Shown here: in pieces, positions 26,002-34,822 of the stretch
How the letters are laid out: every line of letters starts with the position of its first letter
Position numbering within the stretch: the stretch's first letter is position 1
NCBI RefSeq assembly: GCF_019930585.1
Contig: NZ_CP082839.1
Coordinates: 3,670,001 to 3,734,000 of the forward strand
Reading direction: 5' to 3'
DNA length: 64,000 nt
Origin: Sphingomonas nostoxanthinifaciens
GTDB taxonomy: Bacteria > Pseudomonadota > Alphaproteobacteria > Sphingomonadales > Sphingomonadaceae
The notes under the pieces: model-generated
What the model was told of the DNA's origin: nothing
The model's input: the letters and a program-made list of their open reading frames with translations, nothing else
Database searches by the model: none
Program-made: the position numbers and the translations under genes

Positions 26002-26144
26002 TCCTGCTCCTCGTGAAGGAGACTGTGTCACGCCGCCGAGTCCACAGCGCCGCGGATAAAAGTTGCGACGAAAGGTGGCGATCCGTGGCGGAGGCCGATA
26101 GGGAGGGGCATCCCTCGTTCCCAGCCCGCAGCCGGAGAAGCCCC

Positions 26145-27341
26145 ATGACGCACGCCATGACGGAGCGGCGTACCGACGCGCCCACGGCGTCGCCCAACAT
26201 CGTCCATGCCGCGCTGGCGGTGGGTGGCTTCGCGATCGGCACGACCGAATTCGCGACGATGAGCCTGCTGCCCTATTTCGCGACCGACCTGCATATCGAC
26301 GCGCCGACCGCCGGCCACGTCATCAGCGCCTATGCGCTGGGCGTGGTGGTGGGCGCGCCGCTGATCGCGGTGATGGCGGCGAAGATGGCGCGACGGACGC
26401 TGCTGATCGGGCTGATGCTGCTGTTCGCGCTGGGCAACGGCCTGTCGGGTATCGCGCCGACCTATGGCTGGATGCTGGCGTTCCGCTTCCTGAGCGGGCT
26501 CCCGCACGGCGCCTATTTCGGCATCGCCTCGCTGGTCGCCGCGTCGCTCGTGCCGCCGGGCAAGCGCTCGCAGGCGGTGGCGCGGGTGATGCTGGGACTT
26601 ACCGTCGCGACCATCATCGGCGTGCCCGTCGCCAATGCGATCGGCCGCGCGATCGGCTGGCGCTGGTGCTTCGGGCTGGTGACGGCGCTGGCGTTGCTCA
26701 CCGCGTTGCTGGTCGCTTTGTTCGCGCCGCGCGACAATGCGCCGGCGGGCAACAGCGCGCTGGCCGAGCTCGCCGCGCTGCGCCGCCTGCAGGTTTGGCT
26801 GGCGCTGGGCACCGGCGCGATCGGCTTCGGCGGCCTGTTCGCGGTTTACACCTACCTGGCCGACACGATGCACGCGGTGACCCACGCATCCGCCGGCGCG
26901 GTTCCGTTCGCGCTTGCCGCTTTCGGTGTCGGCGCCACGATCGGAAGCCTCGTCGTACCGCGCTTCGCCGATCGCGCGCTGAAGCCGACCGCCGCCGGCC
27001 TGCTGATCTGGTCGGCGATCGTGCTGTCGCTGTGGCCGCTGGCCGCCCAGCATCTGTGGAGCGTCATCGTCGAGTTGTTCGCGATCGGCCTTGGCACCGC
27101 GCTGGGCATCGTCCTCCAGACCCGGCTGATGGACGTGGCCGACCACGCGCAGGGGCTCGCCGCCGCGCTCAACCATTCGGCGTTCAACACCGCCAATGCA
27201 CTCGGGCCGGCGCTCGGCGGCGCGGCGATCGCGGCCGGCTATGGCTGGACCTCGACCGGCTGGGTCGGCGCGATGCTGGCGATCGGCGGCCTGGTCATCT
27301 GGATCGTATCGATCGTGACATCGCGGGCGACGCAGCGATAA
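26145..27341 (+). CDS. MFS transporter, DHA1/AraJ-like exporter
   Basis: 398-residue inner-membrane carrier with 12 hydrophobic segments. TM1 GGFAIGTTEFATMSLLPY is the signature of the AraJ/YdhP (sugar or drug efflux) branch; the loop 2-3 region is AAKMARRTLLIG, and RFLSGLPHGAYFGIASLVAA is the TM4-5 motif. ATG 26145 has GGAG seven bases upstream. Ten bases separate it from the antiporter gene, so they may share a transcript. Substrate unknown. Confidence 0.92.
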   Translation: MTHAMTERRTDAPTASPNIVHAALAVGGFAIGTTEFATMSLLPYFATDLHIDAPTAGHVISAYALGVVVGAPLIAVMAAKMARRTLLIGLMLLFALGNGLSGIAPTYGWMLAFRFLSGLPHGAYFGIASLVAASLVPPGKRSQAVARVMLGLTVATIIGVPVANAIGRAIGWRWCFGLVTALALLTALLVALFAPRDNAPAGNSALAELAALRRLQVWLALGTGAIGFGGLFAVYTYLADTMHAVTHASAGAVPFALAAFGVGATIGSLVVPRFADRALKPTAAGLLIWSAIVLSLWPLAAQHLWSVIVELFAIGLGTALGIVLQTRLMDVADHAQGLAAALNHSAFNTANALGPALGGAAIAAGYGWTSTGWVGAMLAIGGLVIWIVSIVTSRATQR

Positions 27342-27351
27342 GCATGGGAAC

Positions 27352-28893
27352 ATGAGCTTTTTCGAGAGCCTGCTCGCGCTCCTGCTCGCGGCGATCGTGC
27401 TGCTGCAGGCGTCGCGCCGGCTGTCGCTACCCTATCCGGCGATGCTCGCTGCTGCCGGCGTCGGTCTCGCTCTGATCCCCGGCGCGCCGTCGATCGGCAT
27501 CGATCCCAAGACCGCGCTGGCTTTGTTCATCGCTCCGGCGCTCGTCGATGCGGCCTTCGACTTCCCGATCGGCGCGGTGCGCAAGCTGTGGCGGCCGTTG
27601 GTCGCGCTGGCGGTGGTGGCGGTGGTGCTGACGGCCGCGTGCGTCGCCTGGATCGGGGTCGCGGTGGCAGGATTGCCGCTCTACGCCGCGATCGCGCTCG
27701 GCGGCACCGTCGCGCCGCCGGACGCGGCTGCCGCGAATGCGGTGCTGCGCACCGTGCGGCTGCCGCGTGGAACGATGGCGGTGCTGAGGGGCGAGAGCCT
27801 GCTCAACGACGCGATGGCGCTGTTGCTGTTCGGCGCGGCGGTGGCGGTGCAGGAACATGGCGGCATCGACGGCCATATCGCGCTGCGCCTTGGCTTCGAG
27901 GCACCCGGCGGCGTGCTGCTCGGCGTCGGGATCGCGTGGCTGTCACGGCGGCTGATGCGCTTCACCACCGGAACCCTGGGCGGCAACCTGCTGGAATTCG
28001 TGGTCGCGTTCGGGGCGTGGATTGTGGCCGACCGGCTCGGCCTGTCGGCGGTCTTGTGCGTGGTCGCCTTCGCGATGACGATCGCCCGCGGCGCCGGGCT
28101 GAGCCAGCCGCCGCGCATGCGGGTCCATTCGTTCGCGGTGTGGACCTCGGTCGTGTTCCTGCTCGACGTGCTCGCCTTCCTGCTGATGGGAATGCAGGCG
28201 CGCACCATCATCGGCGGCATGAGCCCCGACCGGCTGATCGAGGCGGCGCGCTTCGCCGGGCTGGTGATCGCTGCAGTGATCTCGGTGCGGCTCGGCTGGG
28301 TCATCGTCTACAACCGGCTGGCGCATCGCTTCGCATTGTTGCGCGGCGATTATGCGCCGGTCTCGCTCCGCCACGGCCTGCTGGTGGGCTGGTGCGGGAT
28401 GCGCGGACTGGTGACGCTGGCGACCGCCTTCGCGCTGCCGGCCGCCTTCCCGCAGCGCGACCTGATCGTGCTCGCAGCGTTCGGCGTCGTGCTCGCGACC
28501 CTCGTCGTGCAGGGGCTGACGCTGGGGCCGCTGATCCGGCTCGTGAAGCTCGACGGCGACGACGGGCTCGGCCGCGAGGTGGATGCGGCGCGGGTCGATC
28601 TCGCCGGCGCCGCGCTGACCGCGCTGGAGGGCGAACATAGCGTCGAGGCCGACCATCTCCGCCACGTCTATACGATCGCGCAATGTGCCGTTTCCGATCC
28701 GCCGCGTCCGCGCGCGATGGACAATCGCCGCCGCATCGCGCTCGGCGTGGTGCGCCGCCAGCGCGAGCGGCTGGAGGAACTGCGCAACGAGGATCGCGTG
28801 GGTGCCGATGCCTTCCTGATGCTGCAGGAAGAGCTCGACTGGAAAGAATTGTCGCTCAGCAGCGAGGATGATCGCCAGATCGACGAGACCTGA
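27352..28893 (+). CDS. cation:proton antiporter, CPA1 family (NhaP-like)
   Basis: 513-residue Na+(K+)/H+ antiporter. About 12 membrane helices take up residues 1-410; the ion-site motif GESLLNDAMALLLFG carries the catalytic Asp, and LGGTVAPPDAAAA and GWCGMRGLVTLATAFALP are typical CPA1 landmarks. The cytoplasmic tail of about 100 residues is helical and charged, as in NhaP-type proteins that are gated by pH or ligand. Gives pH and sodium tolerance. Confidence 0.92.
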   Translation: MSFFESLLALLLAAIVLLQASRRLSLPYPAMLAAAGVGLALIPGAPSIGIDPKTALALFIAPALVDAAFDFPIGAVRKLWRPLVALAVVAVVLTAACVAWIGVAVAGLPLYAAIALGGTVAPPDAAAANAVLRTVRLPRGTMAVLRGESLLNDAMALLLFGAAVAVQEHGGIDGHIALRLGFEAPGGVLLGVGIAWLSRRLMRFTTGTLGGNLLEFVVAFGAWIVADRLGLSAVLCVVAFAMTIARGAGLSQPPRMRVHSFAVWTSVVFLLDVLAFLLMGMQARTIIGGMSPDRLIEAARFAGLVIAAVISVRLGWVIVYNRLAHRFALLRGDYAPVSLRHGLLVGWCGMRGLVTLATAFALPAAFPQRDLIVLAAFGVVLATLVVQGLTLGPLIRLVKLDGDDGLGREVDAARVDLAGAALTALEGEHSVEADHLRHVYTIAQCAVSDPPRPRAMDNRRRIALGVVRRQRERLEELRNEDRVGADAFLMLQEELDWKELSLSSEDDRQIDET

Positions 28894-28901
28894 TACGCAA
28901 A

Positions 28902-28925
28902 GGGCCCGGCCTTGCGGCCGAGCCC
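28902..28925. terminator. hairpin between convergent genes
   Basis: Stem of ten pairs (28902-28911 with 28916-28925, one mismatch) around TTGC. On the minus strand it is followed by TTTGCG, so it best ends the DUF2171 gene; on the plus strand it lacks a T-run. Confidence 0.55.
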
Positions 28926-28956
28926 TCGCGTCGATCCGATCGCTTGAGCGACGGGA

Positions 28957-29835
28957 TCAATAGGTGCCGGAGAAGCTCCGGTTGAGATTGCGGTTGCCGC
29001 TCTGCTCGTCATTCTGCCAGCCGAACGCATCGCGGCCCTGCTCGCGCCACTGCTGCTTGGCCTGATCGGCGGTCTTGTTGAGCGTCACCTTGTCGTCCAC
29101 GCTTGCCACCCACGACGAAGGGATGACGTGGTGGTGGCCGCCCGCGTCCTTGTCGGACTTGGTCAGTTCGATCCGGTCGCCACGGACATGATCGACCTTG
29201 CCAACATGCTGGCCATCGGAGCCGACCACTTCCTGATGCTCCTGCACCTTGGTCAGCAGATCGCGCTGGCCCTGGCGACCCTGACGCCAGCTGTGGAACT
29301 CGGTGTCGAAACGGCTCTGATTTTCCTGGCGATATTCGTGATAGTCACGATCGAGCGCCTGCATCTGGCGATCGCGCCACTGGGCGTAGTTCGGATCGTG
29401 ACGCTGCGCATCGCGCCCATAATTCGACGCGCCATAGTCGCGGCCATAGCCACCGCCATAAGCGGAATTGCCATACGAACCGGCGGAATAATCGCCGCGA
29501 TTGTCGTCACGGTAGCGCTCGTCGCGACGCTCGTCCTCGCGACGGCGACGCTCCGCATCCTCGTCGCCGAACCACGAGCGGACCTCGTCGCCTGCACGAT
29601 CGACGAAGCCGCGATCCTGATAGTCGTAGCCCGACGGCGCGCGGCCATAATCGCGACTGTCACTGCGATCGTTGAAGCGCTCGCCGCGATAATCGCGGCT
29701 GCCATATCCGCCGTAGGTGCCATAATCGCCGCGGCCCGCGTCCGGCCCGCGATAGCCGTAGCGACCGCGATCACCGCCGAAATTGCCGCGCTCGCCGGCA
29801 TTGCCGTAACCGCGATCATTGCGTTCGTAACCCAT
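28957..29835 (-). CDS. Tyr/Gly/Arg/Asp-rich protein with C-terminal DUF2171 domain
   Basis: 292 residues in two parts. Residues 1-190 are low-complexity and strongly hydrophilic, made of YG, RD, DYG and GY steps (for example GYGSRDYRGERFNDRSDSRDYG), with almost no hydrophobic core and so probably disordered. From about residue 205 a DUF2171 domain appears, a small PRC-barrel-like fold: VQEHQEVVGSDGQHVGKVDH, RIELTKSDKDAGGHHHVIPS, WVASVDDKVTLNK. Ends QNDEQSGNRNLNRSFSGTY. ATG 29835 has AGGAGG five bases before it. DUF2171 proteins are common in sphingomonads; role unknown. Confidence 0.85.
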   Translation of the reverse strand: MGYERNDRGYGNAGERGNFGGDRGRYGYRGPDAGRGDYGTYGGYGSRDYRGERFNDRSDSRDYGRAPSGYDYQDRGFVDRAGDEVRSWFGDEDAERRRREDERRDERYRDDNRGDYSAGSYGNSAYGGGYGRDYGASNYGRDAQRHDPNYAQWRDRQMQALDRDYHEYRQENQSRFDTEFHSWRQGRQGQRDLLTKVQEHQEVVGSDGQHVGKVDHVRGDRIELTKSDKDAGGHHHVIPSSWVASVDDKVTLNKTADQAKQQWREQGRDAFGWQNDEQSGNRNLNRSFSGTY

Positions 29836-30026
29836 TGGAACCTCCTGTTCCTCTCGCCTCGATACCGTGCATCACGACTGTGCGACGGTTGCGGTAAAAA
29901 CCGGCGAGGGGTCGGCAGGGTTCCGGCGAGACATCGCGGCGGACGCTCGGGCTATCGATGGGGCGAGCCGATGAAAGAGGCGTTGCATCGGCCGCGAAGC
30001 GCAGCTAATCGCCCTCCACCGGTGCC

Positions 30027-30102
30027 GGGGCTGTAGCTCAGATGGGAGAGCGCTGCAATCGCACTGCAGAGGTCAGGGGTTCGATTCCCCTCAGCTCCAC
30101 CA
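30027..30102 (+). tRNA. tRNA-Ala (anticodon CGC)
   Basis: 76-base cloverleaf with encoded CCA. Acceptor GGGGCTG pairs with CAGCTCC (one G-U), D stem GCTC/GAGC, anticodon stem CTGCA/TGCAG with loop ATCGCAC, so the anticodon CGC is at 30060-30062; T arm GGGGTTCGATTCCCC. Reads GCG alanine codons, which are common in this GC-rich genome. Confidence 0.97.
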
Positions 30103-30205
30103 ACCGGTCATCCTCATCGCGATAGCTGAACGACCGCTGCAAGGCGGGTTCAGCAATAGAGCAGGCGACATACGATACTCCCTTCCTCATCGAAGGAGAG
30201 ATGTC

Positions 30206-30475
30206 ATGCTGTTCCGTAAATCGATGATCGCGCTGGCTTCCGTTGTTGCTGCGGCAGCGCCTTTCGCCGCCTCGGCCCAATATTACGGCTATGGCGACCG
30301 CTACGCGCCGCTGCCCGCTTATTACCATGACGGCTACGGTTATGATCGTGCGCGCTACGACCATTGGCGCGAGCGCGATGCCGACCGCCGCTATTGGCGC
30401 CAGGAAGCGCGCGAGCAGGCACGGTGGGACCGCCATCACTATGACGAGCGCCGCGACGACTATCGCCCCTGGTAA
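30206..30475 (+). CDS. small secreted Tyr/Arg/Asp-rich protein
   Basis: 89 residues. Signal peptide MLFRKSMIALASVVAAAAPF, cut after AASA. The mature part of about 65 residues is rich in Tyr, Arg and Asp (GYGDRYAPLPAYYHDGYGYD, then RYWRQEAREQARWDRHHYDE). It looks like the small YXWD-type periplasmic proteins that sphingomonads make in several copies. AAGGAG lies seven bases before the ATG. No function assigned; resembles in style the 28957-29835 product, without evident homology. Confidence 0.8.
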   Translation: MLFRKSMIALASVVAAAAPFAASAQYYGYGDRYAPLPAYYHDGYGYDRARYDHWRERDADRRYWRQEAREQARWDRHHYDERRDDYRPW

Positions 30476-30534
30476 GGCGGGCGATGCGACCGGCCGGGTT
30501 TGAACCCGCGCCCGCGGCGCCCTAGAGGGGCGGG

Positions 30535-31602
30535 ATGGTTTCCCGCCCCGATCGCTCGTTCGTCGCGCCTGCTCGCCAGAGCATGCGCCTGCGGGATATT
30601 GCGCGGTTGCCGTGGTGGGCGCTCCAGCTGGCAACGGGCGCCAAATCGTTCGTCGACAATCCGCTGCTCGGCTCGCGCCGGCTCAACCGGCTCGGGCTGC
30701 ATGTCGCGCGCGTCCGCTTCGCCCAGGCGATGACCGCCTCGCGCCGCCGCCGGCTGGCGCGCCTGATCGAGCCGGCCTTCGCCACCGCTTTCGCGCGCGA
30801 CGGCTTCGTGCGGATCGACGATTTCCTGCCCGCCGATGTCTTTGCCGCGCTGCGCGCGCAGGTGTTCGACCATGCCGGACCGGCCCGCGAGACGCATCAG
30901 GGCGACGCGATCACCCGCCGCTATGCGATCGACCGAGCGGCGCTGGCGGCGATGCCGGCCTTGCGGGCAGCACTCGACGACCGGCGCTGGCGCGGGCTTA
31001 TCCGCTACATCGACAGTTCGGATACCGAGCCGTTGCTCTACATCCAGTCGATCCTGTCGCACCGGATCGACGCCCCACCAGATCCGCAGACGAAGCTGCA
31101 TGCCGACACCTTCCATCCGACGATGAAGGCGTGGCTGTTCCTGACCGACGTCGCGGAAGAAGATGGCCCGCTCACCTACGTCGCCGGATCGCACCGGATG
31201 ACGCCCGCGCGGCTTGAGTGGGAGCGCACGCAAAGCCTGCGCGCGCCCGGCGGGCTCGACCGGCTGTCGCAGCGCGGATCGCTGCGGATCGACAAAAGCG
31301 AGCTGGCCGGGCTCGGCCTGCCGCAGGCGACGGCCTTCGCGGTGCCCGCCAACACGTTGGTCGTGTGCGATACCAGCGGCTTCCACGCGCGCGGCCTGTC
31401 GACGCGGCCGTCGGTGCGGGTCGAGATCTGGGCCTATGGGCGGCGCAACCCGTTCCTGCCATGGCTCGGGCTCGATTTCGGCAGCATCCCGGGCATCGCC
31501 GAGCGCCGCGTGCCGTTCTGGTGGGCGCTGACCGATCGTTTTCCGCGCCTGCTCGGCCGGCAATGGATGGCGGCCGGCAACAAGCGTCCGACCGACGCAT
31601 GA
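30535..31602 (+). CDS. phytanoyl-CoA dioxygenase (PhyH) family protein
   Basis: Non-haem Fe(II)/2-oxoglutarate oxygenase, 355 residues, cytoplasmic. The iron triad is seen: His189-x-Asp191 in KLHADTFHP and His284 in SGFHARG, and an Arg for 2-oxoglutarate in RPSVRVEIW. Residues 85-100 (FARDGFVRIDDFLPADVF) are the usual PhyH entry strand. The gene overlaps the next one by four bases (ATGA, 31599-31602), so it is translated together with a KpsC-like glycosyltransferase. That suggests a substrate in capsule, lipid anchor or surface sugar synthesis, not phytanate. An ATG 45 bases downstream is also possible. Confidence 0.88.
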   Translation: MVSRPDRSFVAPARQSMRLRDIARLPWWALQLATGAKSFVDNPLLGSRRLNRLGLHVARVRFAQAMTASRRRRLARLIEPAFATAFARDGFVRIDDFLPADVFAALRAQVFDHAGPARETHQGDAITRRYAIDRAALAAMPALRAALDDRRWRGLIRYIDSSDTEPLLYIQSILSHRIDAPPDPQTKLHADTFHPTMKAWLFLTDVAEEDGPLTYVAGSHRMTPARLEWERTQSLRAPGGLDRLSQRGSLRIDKSELAGLGLPQATAFAVPANTLVVCDTSGFHARGLSTRPSVRVEIWAYGRRNPFLPWLGLDFGSIPGIAERRVPFWWALTDRFPRLLGRQWMAAGNKRPTDA

Positions 31603-32993
31603 GTTCGTCGCAGGCGCTGCTGCGCGCACCGCCCTTCCCATGGGTGAAGGCGGACACCGCCGCCATCAGCCGCCCCTTCGCGCGCGAGGTCGCGATCGAC
31701 CAGACGCGGCTCGACCGGCTGATCGAGGCGATCCGGGCAGCGCGGGTCGGTAGCGATTTCTGGTCGACCGCGCCGGTTGAGCCGACCGAGCGGGCAATGC
31801 TCGACGTGATCGCCGGCGCACCCGATCCGGGCGGCGTGCGCGCCGCGCTCGGCCAGGCGCTGTTTGCACCCGCCTATCGCGATCCATTTACCGGCGCCGC
31901 GATCGAGGTCGAGGCGGCGGTGGCGATCCTCGCCGAGTGGCGGCGGCTGATCGACGCCAACCGGCCGATCGCCGCCGCCGCCGGCATGGCGTGGTGGAAG
32001 CGCGATCGCATCGCCCATTTCCTCTGGAACGGCGGCGAGCCCCTCTTTTCCGACGACGTCGCAGCGCTCGCGGCGTGCGGCGGCAGCGTCGCGGTCTGGC
32101 CGTCGCGCGCGCCGGCCGGGTTGGCCGAGGCCGGCATACCGCTGGTGCGCGTCGAGGATGGCTTCATCCGCTCGGTCGGGCTCGGCGCCGATCTCCACCC
32201 GCCGCTGTCGATCGTGGTCGACCAACAGGGCATCTATTACGATCCGACGCATCCGAGCGACCTCGAGACCATCCTCGCGACGCGCGAATTTGCGCCCGAA
32301 CTGCTCGCGCGTGCGGAGGCGCTGCGCGCCACGATCGTCGCGCGCGGCATCAGCAAATATGGCAGCACCGCGCCGCGCAAGGCAGCCGCGCCGCGCACCG
32401 ACCGCACGATCCTCGTCGCCGGGCAGGTCGAGGACGATGCGTCGGTGCGGCTGGGTGGTGCGGGCGTGGCCGGCAATCTCGACCTGCTCGCGCGCGCGCG
32501 CGTCGCCGAGCCCGGCGCGCGCATCCTGTTCAAGCCGCATCCCGACGTCGATGCCGGCCACCGCGTCGGCCGGGTGCCCGACACGTATCTATTCGAATAT
32601 GCCGACGAGATCGTGCGCGACGAGGCGATGCCGAGCCTGCTCGCGCGCGTCGACGGCGTGCACGTCCTCTCGTCGCTCACCGGGTTCGAGGCTTTGCTGC
32701 GCGGACTGGAGGTGACCGTCCACGGCCAGCCTTTCTACGCCGGCTGGGGGCTGACCCGCGATCTCGCCGCGCCGCTGCCGCGGCGTGGGCGCCGGCTGAC
32801 ACTGGCCGAACTCGTCGCGGGCACGCTGATCCTCTATCCGCGCTATATCGATCCGGTCACCGAACTGCCCTGCCCGCCCGAGATATTGCTCGATCGGCTC
32901 GCCGCCGGCTGGCGCCCACGCACCTCGTGGCTGATCCGCGCGCGGCGGCTGCAGGGCCGCCTGTTCAAGCTGTTCGGCAAGGCGACGAGCTAG
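31599..32993 (+). CDS. capsular polysaccharide biosynthesis protein, KpsC/LipA-like
   Basis: 464 residues with a single KpsC-type unit; KpsC proteins are retaining beta-Kdo transferases that build the poly-Kdo linker on the capsule lipid. Landmarks: RVEDGFIRSVGLGADLHPPL and YYDPTHPSDLE in the N-half, then VAGQVEDDASVRLGG, LFKPHPDVDAGHR, SLTGFEALLRG and FYAGWGLTRD. Full KpsC carries two such units, so this is a one-unit relative and its sugar may differ. The N-terminal 110 residues are less conserved. Coupled to the PhyH gene; no capsule transport genes (kpsDEMT) are nearby. Confidence 0.85.
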   Translation: MSSSQALLRAPPFPWVKADTAAISRPFAREVAIDQTRLDRLIEAIRAARVGSDFWSTAPVEPTERAMLDVIAGAPDPGGVRAALGQALFAPAYRDPFTGAAIEVEAAVAILAEWRRLIDANRPIAAAAGMAWWKRDRIAHFLWNGGEPLFSDDVAALAACGGSVAVWPSRAPAGLAEAGIPLVRVEDGFIRSVGLGADLHPPLSIVVDQQGIYYDPTHPSDLETILATREFAPELLARAEALRATIVARGISKYGSTAPRKAAAPRTDRTILVAGQVEDDASVRLGGAGVAGNLDLLARARVAEPGARILFKPHPDVDAGHRVGRVPDTYLFEYADEIVRDEAMPSLLARVDGVHVLSSLTGFEALLRGLEVTVHGQPFYAGWGLTRDLAAPLPRRGRRLTLAELVAGTLILYPRYIDPVTELPCPPEILLDRLAAGWRPRTSWLIRARRLQGRLFKLFGKATS

Positions 32994-33410
32994 GCCGTAG
33001 ACTCATAAAGCGGACTGTCTGCTCACGCCCCTTCTCAGCCACTTAGTGGCTCTGCCGTCGATCCTGGAAGCTGCCGTTATCGAGGCCGGCATTCATGCCC
33101 TTCGTACCGACAGGACGTGGGACAAAGCGGCCATCCGTCCTTGAAGCCCTAACGTAATATAGATGTTCGAGTTGGCGCTTCGTCGATGCCATCGCGAAGC
33201 TCTTGATGGTGGGGAGCGGACAATCCGCTCTTCTCGAATGAGACCCCACAAAGCCCAAGCTCACCGATACCCAGGAACAAGTAGTTCGAGCTATATGACG
33301 ACCATTGACCGTGCATAGGTCGCATGTTAACCACAGATTAATGGAGTCGTCACGCCTATGCTGCGTGCGGCGAGAAGAGGAACACGAAATCGTCGGGCAA
33401 AGGATCGCTT
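32994..33410. other. 417-base low-GC intergenic region, no gene found
   Basis: Base composition falls to about 50% G+C. The short frames on the minus strand (for example 33043-33264) lack ribosome sites and recognisable folds. A TTAA-N7-TTAA element lies at 33327-33341. It may be a remnant of a foreign insert. Confidence 0.5.
33327..33341 (+). promoter_or_regulatory. candidate CtrA-binding site
   Basis: TTAACCACAGATTAA fits the alphaproteobacterial CtrA full site TTAA-N7-TTAA exactly. It lies 70 bases before the PEP-CTERM start codon. The AT-rich setting makes a chance match more likely than elsewhere in this genome. Confidence 0.4.
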
Positions 33411-33980
33411 ATGCATAAGGTGATTATCAGTCTCATTGGGCTAGCCCTTGCAACGGCAGTAGTTCCCCCTGCGATATCCGCGACAACGATCTATACGCCC
33501 GGAGATCACGAATTCCAGGTCACCGGCGATCCTTTTTCTGGCACGGTTTCCGCGACGATTGGTCATACGGGGATTTCGCTAGGCAGCTTCACGGACAAGT
33601 TTCAATTTACATTGGGCCAGTCCGGGGTCGGCAGCGGTTCACTGACGACGAGCACTTCTTTATTTGAGGATATTACCGACCTCGATATTAGCTCGGTGAC
33701 CGTGAACGGGATGGCCGCGTCAAGTATAGTGACGCCCGGTAATTTGGTGGAAACCTATTATCTGTTTGGAGTGCCAATCACATTGGGGGCTTTGAACGAA
33801 ATCGTAGTCACCGGAATGTCGCGTGGTAACGGGTCGTACGGTGGCAACGTCACGTTTATTCCCACGGGCGATGACTCCGCAGTTCCTGAGCCAAAGACGT
33901 GGGTGATGATGCTAACTGGATTTGGTTTGCTTGGCGCAACCTTGCGTCGGCATCGGCGGGCTGCCGTTCGCTTCGTCTGA
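33411..33980 (+). CDS. PEP-CTERM sorting domain-containing protein (FxDxF type)
   Basis: 189-residue exported protein. Signal peptide KVIISLIGLALATAVVPPAISA; a beta-rich core with the SFTDKFQFTLGQSG motif of the FxDxF group; and a C-terminal sorting tail AVPEPKTWVMMLTGFGLLG followed by a basic cluster (RRHRR). The PEPxxW form with a hydrophobic helix and arginines is recognised by exosortase/XrtA-type transpeptidases. No exosortase is in the window. AAAGGA lies six bases before the ATG. Codon use is much poorer in G+C than in the neighbours, a sign of recent gain. Confidence 0.9.
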   Translation: MHKVIISLIGLALATAVVPPAISATTIYTPGDHEFQVTGDPFSGTVSATIGHTGISLGSFTDKFQFTLGQSGVGSGSLTTSTSLFEDITDLDISSVTVNGMAASSIVTPGNLVETYYLFGVPITLGALNEIVVTGMSRGNGSYGGNVTFIPTGDDSAVPEPKTWVMMLTGFGLLGATLRRHRRAAVRFV

Positions 33981-34423
33981 AGGCCTGCCCAGGCGGCGGG
34001 TGATTGCGACCAGGTAGCATCAGAAGACGGGCGGTCCAGCGGAAGGTCAATCCAGCAACGTCGGTTTTAAAATCGTCGGCATGTTTCGGCCCGTTCGGTA
34101 GACCAACTGCAGGGCCTCCGCGTTTGACTTCTAATCACTGCATATAGGTTGCTCAGCGTTGAAGTCTGGGTGCACTGCCGATCGTTCGCTTCGATTAATT
34201 CGCTCGGCAGCTTTCGTCAGATCCGGACATGCGCGCCACCACGGTCGAACGGCGATATCTGGTCGCAAGCCGTCGGCTGGAATCGTCGGAACGGACGGTC
34301 CGCTAGAGACTTCCGTGTCGCCAAAACCGGACCGAGCGGAATCCACCAATCTCAGCCGTTCAGCCGTTGTGCCGAAAGCGGTCGTTTATGGGTTCACGAT
34401 CTTGATCGCGCCGGAGCGCGCGG
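33981..34423. other. 443-base intergenic region, no gene found
   Basis: Follows the PEP-CTERM gene and stays low in G+C to about 34.4 kb. Overlapping frames on both strands (such as 34149-34427 plus and 34131-34349 minus) show no signal, domain or ribosome site. Probably degenerate sequence. Confidence 0.5.
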
Positions 34424-34822
34424 CTAGCGTTCGGCCGCCGCCCGCTCGTCGACCAGCTTCGCGATGCGCCGGCTGCGTTCATCCGTAGCGCAGGCCTCGA
34501 TCTCGCGATTGACCGCCTCGACATGGTCGTGCCGCAAGGTTTCGTCGGGCTCGCGCGAGATCGCCAGCAGCCGCGCCTCCTGCGGCGGGACGCAAATCCG
34601 CATGACGGTGCAGCCGAGCTTGTCGAGCTGTCGATCGCCGGTCGTCTGCTGCGTCCGGCAGGTGATTCGTCCGTGCAAGAGATGCGTCTGCCCGCGCCAG
34701 TCGGCCAGCTTGCGGCCGAGCACGAGAATCTCCTTCTGCCGGCCGCGAACGACGATTTCGGGGCCGGTATCCGGATCGGGCGCGATCGACATCGCCAGCG
34801 CGATCAGCACGATCCCGACCAT
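34424..34822 (-). CDS. small exported protein of unknown function, downstream of crtB
   Basis: 132 residues. A short hydrophobic lead (MVGIVLIALAMSIAPDP) looks like a signal peptide; then EIVVRGRQKEILVLGR, four cysteines (ITCR, LGCTVMRICVPP, EACATD) and a charged helical C-terminus. The EIVVxG entry after a signal peptide is common in small sphingomonad exported proteins. Its ATG follows the crtB stop directly (TGA-ATG at 34825-34820), so it is translated with the carotenoid operon. No role assigned. Confidence 0.7.
   Translation of the reverse strand: MVGIVLIALAMSIAPDPDTGPEIVVRGRQKEILVLGRKLADWRGQTHLLHGRITCRTQQTTGDRQLDKLGCTVMRICVPPQEARLLAISREPDETLRHDHVEAVNREIEACATDERSRRIAKLVDERAAAER

Noticed and set aside
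30488..30520. Possible tRNA remnant (a GGGTTTGAACCC palindrome like a T-arm)
   Set aside because: No acceptor, D or anticodon arms fit on either strand and the stem has a mismatch; it looks like a GC-rich hairpin before the PhyH gene.
34149..34427. 92-codon plus-strand frame after the PEP-CTERM gene
   Set aside because: No ribosome site, signal or known motif; composition looks random.
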